A stretch of 64,000 nt of DNA, from the NCBI GenBank assembly GCA_937991535.1, contig CALKHN010000122.1, positions 45,648-109,647 on the forward strand. Reading direction: 5' to 3'. Every line of letters starts with the position of its first letter. Position 1 is the first letter of the stretch. The notes beneath the pieces were generated by a model. That model was not told the origin of the DNA, ran no database searches, and worked only from the letters and a program-made list of their open reading frames with translations. This DNA is from an uncultured Sphingobacteriales bacterium (lineage in GTDB: Bacteria > Bacteroidota > Bacteroidia > Chitinophagales > Chitinophagaceae). A program made the position numbers and the translations under genes. Of the stretch, positions 51,958-59,993 are shown piece after piece.

Positions 51958-52926
51958 TTATTGCATTGTTTTATATGCATTACAGTATTCTTCAATGGTT
52001 TGCTGCAATGGTTTGTATGTAAAATGGGGCAGTGCGCCTAAAAGTTTGCTGCTGTCAAAGTAAACTTTTCGCCGCGCAGTATCTGCGGCCGCTTTGGTAA
52101 GCAGGGGTTCACTTCCGGTAAAAAGGCTGCGTATTTTTTCTATACGCCATAATAAACCAGCGATGTAAGGAGCCGCTTTTTTATGGGGTGGATTTTTGCC
52201 AAAGGCGATGGCCATTTCTGTAAATACTTTTTTAAAAGGCCAGTTTTCCGCGCTTACAATAAATCTTTCATTGGTAATATCACTTTCCATGAGCATTATC
52301 ATGGCTTTGGCAACATCGGCGGCATCTACAAAACCGCTGATTCCTTCGGTGTACCAGGGAAATTGTTTCCATGCTTTTTTAAAAATGCCCGATGACCCTG
52401 TTTCCCAGTTTCCTGCACCCAGGATGAAAGTGGGGTTTACAATCACCGCATTCAACCCTTCACTTATACCCCGCCAAACTTCCAGTTCTGCAAAATATTT
52501 ACTGCGCCCATAATTGGAATTATTGCTTTCTTCCTCCCATTTGGTTTCTTCGGTTACCTGCATGCCATCGCGTTTGCGCCCCATTACCGATACGGAACTT
52601 ACATGTACCATTTTTTGTATATCCGCCTTAAGCGCTGCATTTACAATATTGGCGGTACCTTCTGCATTTACTTTAAGCAGCTCGTATTTTTTTTTAGGAT
52701 TAAAAGATACCGTAGCCGCACAATGATATACCTGTTTTACCTGCCGCATTATTTCCTCCAGCAATACGATATCATGAATATCGCCCTGTATCCATTGCAC
52801 CTGATTTGAATAACTGGCTTGGGGGACTTCTTTCCTGTACAATGCGCTTACTTTTTGTCCACGGGCCACCAGTTCGCGCAGAAGATAACTACCCAATAAT
52901 CCTGTGCCACCCGTAACAAAAATCAT
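51958..52926 (-). CDS. Extended SDR: NAD-dependent epimerase/dehydratase
   Basis: 322-residue cytoplasmic oxidoreductase-fold protein. The N-terminal MIFVTGGTGLLGSYLLRELVARG is the classical TGxxGxxG NAD(P) motif. HVSSVSVMGRKRDG, then NYGRSKYFAELEVWRG with the YxxxK catalytic pair, and VIVNPTFILGAGNW are the extended-SDR blocks of dihydroflavonol reductase/nucleoside-diphosphate-sugar epimerase-like enzymes. Substrate is not evident. It lies downstream of ftsX-pheS on the same strand, separated from pheS by a 141-bp gap filled with the dispersed repeat. Confidence 0.87.
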   Translation of the reverse strand: MIFVTGGTGLLGSYLLRELVARGQKVSALYRKEVPQASYSNQVQWIQGDIHDIVLLEEIMRQVKQVYHCAATVSFNPKKKYELLKVNAEGTANIVNAALKADIQKMVHVSSVSVMGRKRDGMQVTEETKWEEESNNSNYGRSKYFAELEVWRGISEGLNAVIVNPTFILGAGNWETGSSGIFKKAWKQFPWYTEGISGFVDAADVAKAMIMLMESDITNERFIVSAENWPFKKVFTEMAIAFGKNPPHKKAAPYIAGLLWRIEKIRSLFTGSEPLLTKAAADTARRKVYFDSSKLLGALPHFTYKPLQQTIEEYCNAYKTMQ

Positions 52927-53060
52927 TTGGATTCGAGATTTAAAAGTTGTATTCTATCAGGCACGGCGGGCAGATTTGATTTTTCAAACTTTGTATTTGT
53001 TCCCTTGCAACCTGTAACCCCCGATTTCAAATTTTCAAATTTCCCACACTTCCACATTCC
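52927..53060. repeat. AT-rich word-like repeat between pheS and the SDR gene
   Basis: Gap of words such as gatttcaaattttcaaattt and gcaacctgtaac, related to the repeats behind lysS and leuS. It also contains a short cggcgggc stretch. No coding or terminator signal. Confidence 0.5.
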
Positions 53061-53067
53061 TCCAGTC

Positions 53068-54099
53068 CTACACCACTCCTGTAAACTGTTTCAAAAAACG
53101 CACATCATTTTCACTGAACAGCCTGATATCGTTAATGCCATATTTTAAAAGAGCAGGGCGTTCTACACCCATTCCAAATGCAAAGCCTGTATATTTAGCG
53201 GGGTCAATATTGCAGTGTTCCAGCACTTTAGGATGTACCATGCCACAGCCCAGTATTTCCAGCCAGCCGGTATATTTGCATACATTACAGCCTTTGCCCT
53301 TACACAACTGGCAGCTAATATCCATTTCGGCACTCGGCTCGGTAAAGGGAAAATAGCTGGGTCGGAAGCGTACACTCACATCATTGCCGTACATTTCTTT
53401 TACAAAAAAGTAAAGTGTTTGCTTGAGGTCGGCAAAGGAAACATTTTCATCAATGTATAGGCCTTCTACCTGGTGGAAAAAGCAATGGCTGCGGGCGCTG
53501 ATGGTTTCATTGCGGTATACTCTTCCGGGACAAACGATGCGCAAAGGTAAAACCCCCTTTTCCATTTCCCTGATCTGGATATTGCTGGTATGTGTGCGCA
53601 ACAGCCATGCAGGATCGGTTGAAATGTAAAATGTATCCTGCATATCCCGGGCCGGATGGTATTCGGGTAAATTGAGTGCGGTAAAATTGTGCCAGTCGTC
53701 TTCAATTTCGGGGCCTTCGGCAACTGAAAATCCCAGTCGCTGGAAAATAGAGACGATGCGGTTGCGCATCATACTAATAGGATGGCGGCTACCTACGGCA
53801 ATAACATCACCTGGTAAACTCAGGTCAATATCGGCAACAACTGACTGCTGCCCGTTTGATACGCCCTCTTTAAGCGCATTATACCTGGCTTCTGTAAATT
53901 GTTTGAAATCGTTTAATATCTGGCCAAATTCCTTTTTCCGGTCCCCGGGTACATTTTTCATCTCAGCCATGAGGGCTTTTACCAGACCTTTGGTTCCCAG
54001 ATAGGTAATGCGAAACTGTTCTGCAGCTTCGGCGCCTGTGCCGGTATATTCATTTATTTCCCTGCGGTATGTCTCAATTTTTTGTAACAACGCTTCCAT
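53068..54099 (-). CDS. pheS: Phenylalanyl-tRNA synthetase alpha subunit
   Basis: Catalytic subunit of the class II (alpha-beta)2 PheRS that charges tRNA-Phe; 343 residues, normal. The N-terminal coiled coil (residues 1-90) is followed by SRHPISMMRNRIVSIFQRLGFS, FTALNLPEYHPARDMQDTFY, RTHTSNIQIREM, GRVYRNETISARSHCFFHQVEG (motif 2) and the Cys-rich CQLCKGKGCNVCKYTGWLEILGCG. Motif 3 is FAFGMGVERPALLKYGI. pheT is not in the window, so the two subunits are encoded apart, as is common in Bacteroidetes. Encoded 27 bp downstream of ftsX. Confidence 0.96.
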   Translation of the reverse strand: MEALLQKIETYRREINEYTGTGAEAAEQFRITYLGTKGLVKALMAEMKNVPGDRKKEFGQILNDFKQFTEARYNALKEGVSNGQQSVVADIDLSLPGDVIAVGSRHPISMMRNRIVSIFQRLGFSVAEGPEIEDDWHNFTALNLPEYHPARDMQDTFYISTDPAWLLRTHTSNIQIREMEKGVLPLRIVCPGRVYRNETISARSHCFFHQVEGLYIDENVSFADLKQTLYFFVKEMYGNDVSVRFRPSYFPFTEPSAEMDISCQLCKGKGCNVCKYTGWLEILGCGMVHPKVLEHCNIDPAKYTGFAFGMGVERPALLKYGINDIRLFSENDVRFLKQFTGVV

Positions 54100-54126
54100 T
54101 GCGCGAAGATAAGAAAAGGAAAATCT

Positions 54127-54999
54127 TTAATACAGATCATCCAGCTTCATCTTCAGGTATTTGGTTACGCTGCGGTGGGTGCTGATAAATGTAATAACGA
54201 TCCCTATAACAATGAGCCCCAGGAACAAAATGGCCAGCAGGGTATAATCACGCAGTGCCTTAATTTCGGGAAGCCATTTTTCAACACTAAAAATAAAAAT
54301 AAGCACAACCCCTATTGCAATGAGGGCGCTTACAAAGCCGTTCACTACTGCTTTTAAATCAAACGGTTTGGAAATAAACCAGCGTGTTGCCCCTACCATT
54401 TGCATGGTTTTAATTAAAAAACGGTTGCTGAACATAGCCAGTTTAATGGTATTGTCGATCAAAACAAGTACCAGTATGCCGAGCAATGTTACGGCGCCTA
54501 TTAAAACCCAGCCTACCTTCCGCACTACATTGTTAAGGTTGCTCACCACTTCATTGGGATACCTGATCTCGCTTACGATAAGGTTTTGGGAAAGATCTGC
54601 CGTAATATTGGTAAGTGTGTCTTTATTTACGTACTCCGACTTAAGGTTGAAGTCAATGCTAGCCGGTAACGGGTTATAATCCAGCACTTTATTCCAGTCC
54701 TCATTACCCTCTTTTATAAATTTATCCCTGGCCATTTCTTTGGTAACATGCTCGGTTGCTGATGCATAAGGTTTTGACCTGATGTAAGAGATTAAACTGT
54801 CGATGTCGGCCTGGGGAGCATTTTCACGCAGGTATACCTGTACCTGAACACTACCGCGGAAATAACGTTCGAGTTTACTTCCATTAATAACAAACCACCC
54901 TAAGATGCCCACAAGGATGAGCAGAGATGCTACACCGAGAATACTAAAGAAATAAGAAGGTTTACTCCTTCTCATGGAAGTTTTACTGATTTCAATCAT
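54127..54999 (-). CDS. ftsX: Cell division protein FtsX
   Basis: 290-residue membrane component of the FtsEX ABC-like complex that activates septal peptidoglycan hydrolases. The start ATG complementary to 54997-54999 gives MIEISKTSMRRSKPSYFF, then TM1 (SILGVASLLILVGILGWFVI); the frame continues 29 codons upstream to a TTG but without conserved content. The extracytoplasmic domain spans about residues 45-155 (FRGSVQVQVYLRENAPQADI). The FtsX-permease domain with three further TMs ends RSVTKYLKMKLDDLY. The FtsE partner is not adjacent, which is common in Bacteroidetes. Cotranscription with pheS is likely. Confidence 0.9.
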   Translation of the reverse strand: MIEISKTSMRRSKPSYFFSILGVASLLILVGILGWFVINGSKLERYFRGSVQVQVYLRENAPQADIDSLISYIRSKPYASATEHVTKEMARDKFIKEGNEDWNKVLDYNPLPASIDFNLKSEYVNKDTLTNITADLSQNLIVSEIRYPNEVVSNLNNVVRKVGWVLIGAVTLLGILVLVLIDNTIKLAMFSNRFLIKTMQMVGATRWFISKPFDLKAVVNGFVSALIAIGVVLIFIFSVEKWLPEIKALRDYTLLAILFLGLIVIGIVITFISTHRSVTKYLKMKLDDLY

Positions 55000-55171
55000 T
55001 GAAACAGGATTAAATAAGTTCTGTAAACGATAGCATTTTGTCTGACAAGAGAAAGAGCAACTTCGCCTGTTATCTTTCAAACACAATGCAACTTTCCATT
55101 TTTATTACTACAAACGTAGTTAAGGTACGGTAAGGGTTGGGCAAAAATAACGGTTTTATAGCTGCATTCCG

Positions 55172-55179
55172 TAAATTTG
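55172..55179 (+). promoter_or_regulatory. Bacteroidetes-type -7 element for leuS
   Basis: TAAATTTG on the plus strand matches TAnnTTTG, 80 bp before the leuS ATG, in the divergent gap with ftsX. No clear -33 TTTG. Confidence 0.45.
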
Positions 55180-55258
55180 CCCCCCACTTAACGGCTGAGT
55201 GAATTGAATATTTTTTTCAGCAGCCTTTTACTTTGAATGATAAGGGATTTTTAACATT

Positions 55259-58200
55259 ATGGAATACAATTTCAGGGCAATAGAACAACATTGGCAGCAG
55301 GAATGGAAAGCGAAAGAAATATATAAAGTGAGCAATGATGCTTCCAAACCCAAATATTATGTATTGGATATGTTTCCTTATCCCAGTGGGGCGGGCCTGC
55401 ATGTGGGGCATCCTTTGGGCTATATTGCCAGTGACATTTTTGCGCGGTACAAGCGGCTGAAAGGCTTTAACGTATTGCATCCCATGGGGTATGATGCATT
55501 TGGACTGCCTGCCGAGCAATACGCGATTGATCATGGCATTCATCCCGCTGTATCTACCGAAAATAATATCAATACATTCAGAAAGCAGTTAGACAATATT
55601 GGATTTTGTTACGACTGGAGCCGTGAGATCCGTACCAGCGACCCCTCATATTACAAATGGACACAATGGATTTTTTTGCAATTGTTTAAGAGCTGGTACA
55701 ACAGGGACACTAAAAAAGCCGAAAGCATAGATGGATTGATTAAGATCTTTGAAACAGAAGGAAATATCAATCATCCCATACCTGACCAGAAATCGCAAAC
55801 CCGCCTGCCGGACGGGCAGGTCAGAAATCACAAATCAGAAATTTTTTCATCTTCCGACTGGAAGGGGTTTGATGAGGCCACACAACAGTTTATCCTGATG
55901 GAATACCGCCTGGCTTACTGCGGCTATGGAGAAGTGAACTGGTGCGAAGCGCTGGGCACTGTGTTGGCCAATGATGAAGTAATAAATGGCGTAAGTGAAC
56001 GCGGAGGTTACCCGGTAGTGAAGAAAAAATTGCGGCAATGGTATTTGCGGATAACGGAATATGCCGACCGCCTGCAGGGTGATTTGAACACATTGGAGTG
56101 GAGCGATGCCATGAAAGAAATGCAGACCAACTGGATTGGCAAAAGCAGCGGGGCAGAGATTGAATTTTCCCTTGCCTCACCCCCATCCCCTCTCCTCCCG
56201 GAGAGGGGTGACGCGAAGGTTGCTGAATCGGGCCGGCTTTTTAAAACTGCGGATGCAAACTGGCATATTTTGAAAGAATACGGAAGACTGAACCGGAAAA
56301 ATCCGACAGCAGCCGAAGATGTACTGTGGCAAAATATACGAAACAATAAATTGGGTGTAAAAGTCAGGAGGCAGCATGCTATTCAGGGTTATATTGTTGA
56401 CTTTGCTTTGCTGGAAGTAAAACTGGTTATTGAGGTAGATGGCGAATACCATAACGAAGAGCAACAAAAAATATATGATGAAGCAAGAACAGGTTATTTA
56501 AAGGAATTTGGTTTAAATCTCATAAGATTTAGTAATGATGACGTGTTGAACAATACCAAAACGGTGATTGAAAAAATAAAAGAAGAAATACAAGTTCAAA
56601 AGAAAAATAGCCGTACTTCTGAAGGGCTTCCCCTTCCCGAAGAGGAGAAGGGGTTAGGGGATGAGGCAAAAGCGGGGGTGAGGGTATACACCACTCGTCC
56701 CGATACCATATTCGGCGTGGATTTTATGGTGCTGGCGCCGGAGCATGAACTGGTGGGTCAAATAACTACAGCAGAACAAAAAGCAGCAGTAGATGAATAT
56801 GTAGCTTATGTAAAAAGTCGCAGCGAACGGGAACGCATGGCCGAAAAGAAGATTAGCGGATGTTTTACAGGAGCGTATGCCATTAACCCGTTGAGCGGAA
56901 AACATATTCCGGTGTGGATCAGTGAATATGTATTGGCTGGCTATGGTACCGGCGCTATTATGGCCGTGCCCTGCGGCGATGAACGCGATCATAAATTCGC
57001 GAAGCATTTTAATATACCCGTTACCAATATTATAGGTGATTATTATAATGGAGAAGAAGCCAATCCTACCAAAGAAGCGGTATTGCAAAACAGTGGCTTT
57101 TTGGATGGAATGGTAATGAAGGATGCCGCTGAAGTAGTGATACAGTGGTTAGAAGACAATGAAGAGGGGGTAAGAAAGGTGAATTATAAAATGCGCGATG
57201 CTGCATTCAGCCGCCAGCGTTATTGGGGTGAGCCTTTCCCTATAATTTGGAAGGATGGTATAGCTTACCCCCTGGATGAAAAAGATCTGCCCCTTGAACT
57301 GCCCCATGTGGAATCGTATAAGCCCGGGCCTGAAGGCGAAGGACCTTTGGCCAATATTGAAGCCTGGACAGCGCGACACCTGGAAACCAACACCATGCCC
57401 GGTTATGCCGGCAGTAGCTGGTATTTTTTACGGTATATGGATCCGCACAATGATACAGTGTTTTGTGACAGAAAAGGTTCTGACTACTGGAACCAGGTTG
57501 ACCTGTACATTGGCGGCACCGAACATGCTGTGGGGCATTTGCTTTACAGCCGTATGTGGACGAAAGCTTTATACGACCTGGGTCATATCGGCTTTAACGA
57601 GCCGTTTAAAAAATTGCTGAACCAGGGAATGATACAGGGCAGCAGCAGGTTTGTGTACAGGGTTAGGGGGAAGAATGGGTTTGTATCGGTTGGATTAAAA
57701 GATCAGTATGTAACAGATCAAATACATGTAGATGTAAACATTGTTGACGGTGTTGAATTGGATATTGAAGCATTTAAAAATTGGCGCAATGGCGAATATG
57801 CCAATGCCGAATTTATTTTGGAAGATGGTAAATATATCTGCGGAACGGAAGTGGAAAAAATGTCCAAATCCAAGTTCAATACGGTGAATCCCGATGAACT
57901 GGTTTTGAAATACGGCGCCGATACCTTCCGCATGTACGAAATGTTCCTTGGACCGGTGGAGCAAAGCAAACCCTGGGATACCAAGGGTATTGAAGGCGTG
58001 CATCGCTTCCTGAAAAAATTGTGGCGTTTGTTTTATGATGAGCAGAAAGGGAAAATTTGGACAGACCAACAACCCACCGCTGAAGAATTGAAAGTATTGC
58101 ACCGCACCATTAAAAAAGTGGAAGAAGATACCGAACGTTTTTCTTTTAACACGGCCGTGAGTGCCTTTATGATCGCTGTGAATGAGCTGTCTGATCTGCA

Positions 58201-58540
58201 GTGTCACAAAAAAACGATACTGGAAAGTATACTGGTGCTGTTAACACCTTATGCACCGCATATCGCGGAAGAGCTGTGGCAGCGGTTGGGCAACAGCGGC
58301 AGCGTGCTGGATGCGACTTACCCCATATTTGAAGAAAAATATGTAATAGAATCTTCCAAGTCGTACCCGGTAGCCATTAATGGCAAAACCCGTACAGATA
58401 TTACTATAGCGCTGGATGCCACCCAGCAGCAGGTAGAAGCACTGGTGCTTGCCAATGCTGTGGTTCAGAAATGGCTGGAAGGCAAATCGCCTAAAAAAAT
58501 TATTTATGTAAAAAATCGAATGATTAACGTAGTGGTGTAA
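55259..58540 (+). CDS. leuS: Leucyl-tRNA synthetase carrying an in-frame DUF559 nuclease insert
   Basis: Class I synthetase charging tRNA-Leu; 1093 residues against ~920-930 expected. HVGH (the HIGH motif) is at residues 48-51 and KMSKS at 867-871. EVNWCEALGTVLANDEV marks the region before the CP1 editing domain; VRVYTTRPDTIFG opens the editing domain, followed by YGTGAIMAVPCGDERDH. Between IEFS and VRVYTT lies a 166-residue insert (about residues 305-471) with a DUF559 nuclease-like domain; subtracting it leaves 927 residues. A second insert near residues 178-196 is encoded by a palindrome and an AT-rich repeat. All LeuRS motifs are intact and the frame is unbroken, so the enzyme is presumably functional with the domain as a surface appendage. 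Confidence 0.93.
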   Translation: MEYNFRAIEQHWQQEWKAKEIYKVSNDASKPKYYVLDMFPYPSGAGLHVGHPLGYIASDIFARYKRLKGFNVLHPMGYDAFGLPAEQYAIDHGIHPAVSTENNINTFRKQLDNIGFCYDWSREIRTSDPSYYKWTQWIFLQLFKSWYNRDTKKAESIDGLIKIFETEGNINHPIPDQKSQTRLPDGQVRNHKSEIFSSSDWKGFDEATQQFILMEYRLAYCGYGEVNWCEALGTVLANDEVINGVSERGGYPVVKKKLRQWYLRITEYADRLQGDLNTLEWSDAMKEMQTNWIGKSSGAEIEFSLASPPSPLLPERGDAKVAESGRLFKTADANWHILKEYGRLNRKNPTAAEDVLWQNIRNNKLGVKVRRQHAIQGYIVDFALLEVKLVIEVDGEYHNEEQQKIYDEARTGYLKEFGLNLIRFSNDDVLNNTKTVIEKIKEEIQVQKKNSRTSEGLPLPEEEKGLGDEAKAGVRVYTTRPDTIFGVDFMVLAPEHELVGQITTAEQKAAVDEYVAYVKSRSERERMAEKKISGCFTGAYAINPLSGKHIPVWISEYVLAGYGTGAIMAVPCGDERDHKFAKHFNIPVTNIIGDYYNGEEANPTKEAVLQNSGFLDGMVMKDAAEVVIQWLEDNEEGVRKVNYKMRDAAFSRQRYWGEPFPIIWKDGIAYPLDEKDLPLELPHVESYKPGPEGEGPLANIEAWTARHLETNTMPGYAGSSWYFLRYMDPHNDTVFCDRKGSDYWNQVDLYIGGTEHAVGHLLYSRMWTKALYDLGHIGFNEPFKKLLNQGMIQGSSRFVYRVRGKNGFVSVGLKDQYVTDQIHVDVNIVDGVELDIEAFKNWRNGEYANAEFILEDGKYICGTEVEKMSKSKFNTVNPDELVLKYGADTFRMYEMFLGPVEQSKPWDTKGIEGVHRFLKKLWRLFYDEQKGKIWTDQQPTAEELKVLHRTIKKVEEDTERFSFNTAVSAFMIAVNELSDLQCHKKTILESILVLLTPYAPHIAEELWQRLGNSGSVLDATYPIFEEKYVIESSKSYPVAINGKTRTDITIALDATQQQVEALVLANAVVQKWLEGKSPKKIIYVKNRMINVVV
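55789..55845 (+). repeat. Palindromic/AT-rich repeat inserted in frame in leuS
   Basis: Within leuS, cctgcc-ggac-gggcagg (about 55803-55819) forms a GC palindrome flanked on the right by gtcagaaatcacaaatcag and aaattttttc. Its reverse complement has the words tttctgatttgtgatttctg, closely like tttctgatttctggattgat... behind leuS (58606-58640). It encodes about 19 variable residues (QKSQTRLPDGQVRNHKSE) in a loop where related LeuRS are shorter by about ten residues. Confidence 0.6.
56172..56669 (+). mobile_element. DUF559-encoding element inserted in frame in leuS
   Basis: 498 bp, exactly 166 codons. Ends are TTGCCTCA (56172-56179) and TGAGGCAA (56662-56669); the inverted similarity continues inward through C-rich sequence to hairpins (56187-56208 left, 9-bp stem; 56630-56653 right, 7-bp stem). 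The core encodes a DUF559 (PF04480) domain from about residue 343 to 443: NPTAAEDVLWQNIRNNKLG, VRRQHAIQGYIVDF, LVIEVDGEYH and LNLIRFSNDDVL. The putative catalytic set is Asp381, Glu392, Asp394 (PD-(D/E)XK-like), with His398. The insert has no stop codon and no ATG of its own before the domain, so it is only expressible as part of LeuRS. No target-site duplication is obvious. Confidence 0.8.
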
Positions 58541-58779
58541 GTGGGTTACAGGTTACAGGTTTCAGGTTACAGGTTTCAGGTTACAAGTTCCAGGGTTTGG
58601 GTATTTCTGATTTCTGGATTGATGATTTCTGATTTTTTTAGTTCATCCTGTATTCCTTCGGATTTCGAATTTTTAACTTCGGATTTTGTTTGGTTCTTGT
58701 CATTTGACTTCAGGGTGCTTTCGTCAATGCACGAGCAGGCCTGTACCTTGTAACCTGTACCTTGCACCCTTCTGGCAAC
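58541..58779. repeat. Word-like repeat region behind leuS
   Basis: Three near-tandem units of ggttacaggtttca (58545-58585), then tttctgatttctgg words, then atttcgaatttt (58662-58673) and tttggttcttg (58689-58699), both shared exactly with the gap behind lysS, and finally acctgtaccttg words. ggttacaggtttcag is shared exactly with 18171-18185. No gene; no T-run hairpin. Confidence 0.65.
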
Positions 58780-59805
58780 TCACCGCTCACTCTCCTTTAC
58801 AAACCGTATCATAGCGCTGCTGCCTTCATTGCTTTCGAGCCTGGCCTCATAGCGTTTTTCACCTATATAGGCAACCATAAAAGAAGTATTAGGCGGTATA
58901 GAGCCGAGGTTTTCGGCCACCATCACCAGTTCATTGCTTTGTTGTAATTCGCTCACAGGCAATTTTACGGTAAATGGTTTATCGGTAAGATAAATATGTT
59001 TAAAAATGAGCTTCTCGTTTAAAAAAAGCGTGATTGAATCTCCGTCAATTTCAGCATTGTCATAAAAATTCAATTCAATGGAATCGCCAGCCACAGGTAT
59101 TTCCAGTACAGGTATTTTCTGCCGCTGCGCAAACTTCTGTTCAATGGTGAGCGGCGCTGCAATGCTCACCGGCGGCGCCTTTGCCTGCGCAGCAACTACC
59201 GGTGGCTTTGCTTTTTCTTTTATAACAGGTGGCACGGCAGCTACAGGTTTTTCTGCGATTACAGGAACGGGATGTCTTGCAATCAACCCAACACTGTCAA
59301 TGATATACGGATCATTAGCGCCGGCTGTAAAATTTTCAATTACAAAATCCCATTCATCATAAAAAGAAGGGTTATTTGCCTTATCTAAATGCACTTCACC
59401 TTTTGGCCGGTTTTCATCTTCTTTCAGGTTGGCTTCACCTTCTAATTTCATAATGCCTTCACCAGGGCAATTAAAATCGGCCTGCGCGAGCAGTGCTTCT
59501 TTGCCCGGGGAACCCATGCCCGTTCTTCCAGTTTTTTCTTCCAGTAATTCATCATCCCACCATATAGCAAGATTGTTGGGCTCATCAAAAAATCCTTTTA
59601 TACTGTAACGGCGGTAATTGTTGGACGATTGATAATAATAAGAAGTACCCCTGAGGCTGTCGCCTTTTTGTATGATCTTCAGTTCCACTTTCTGCCGGTT
59701 TATTTTTCCACGCCATACACCTGTGATCATTTGAGCAGTAACCTGCTGCGCAAACAAACAAATAAAAATAATAAGGATAGTATTATTCAGTGCGCTCCGT
59801 TTCAA
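58780..59805 (-). CDS. Secreted protein of unknown function, likely TTG start
   Basis: 341 residues if started at the TTG complementary to 59803-59805, which gives a normal signal peptide (KRSALNNTILIIFICLFAQQVTAQ); a TTG ten codons further upstream is possible, and no ATG precedes the mature sequence. The N-terminal ~140 residues form a beta-rich domain (ITGVWRGKINRQKVELKIIQKG, FFDEPNNLAIWWDDELLEE), reminiscent of small lipocalin-like modules. A Pro/Ala/Lys-rich linker (residues ~180-235) leads to a second beta domain with IELNFYDNAEIDGDSITLFLN. No catalytic motif. I do not recognise the family; convergent with leuS. Confidence 0.65.
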   Translation of the reverse strand: MKRSALNNTILIIFICLFAQQVTAQMITGVWRGKINRQKVELKIIQKGDSLRGTSYYYQSSNNYRRYSIKGFFDEPNNLAIWWDDELLEEKTGRTGMGSPGKEALLAQADFNCPGEGIMKLEGEANLKEDENRPKGEVHLDKANNPSFYDEWDFVIENFTAGANDPYIIDSVGLIARHPVPVIAEKPVAAVPPVIKEKAKPPVVAAQAKAPPVSIAAPLTIEQKFAQRQKIPVLEIPVAGDSIELNFYDNAEIDGDSITLFLNEKLIFKHIYLTDKPFTVKLPVSELQQSNELVMVAENLGSIPPNTSFMVAYIGEKRYEARLESNEGSSAMIRFVKESER

Positions 59806-59925
59806 AGTTCGAATTTTGGATGTAACGGATACCAATGGCGATTATTTTGCCAAAATATTTTTAGGAAAACCTTTTAACTAAATATTGTTTTAAAATTAAC
59901 CGCCAAACAAACTAAATTAAGCGCT

Positions 59926-59933
59926 TATCTTTG
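59926..59933 (+). promoter_or_regulatory. Bacteroidetes-type -7 element for mfd
   Basis: TATCTTTG matches TAnnTTTG, 61 bp before the mfd ATG, in the divergent gap with the secreted-protein gene. Confidence 0.5.
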
Positions 59934-59993
59934 CAGTTCTTTACCAATGCCCATAGGGTAATTATTATAACGTGTGGGCGGCCCTGATATAAG

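Noticed and set aside
56172..56669. DUF559 as an independent gene inside leuS, or leuS as a pseudogene
   Set aside because: The insert has no stop codon and no own ATG before its domain, its length is a multiple of three, and leuS motifs are intact on both sides in one frame, so a fusion protein is the simplest reading.
56172..56683. Intein or group I/II intron in leuS
   Set aside because: No intein splice motifs (N-terminal Cys/Ser block, C-terminal His-Asn) and no intron core structure; the ends are inverted repeats, not splice sites.
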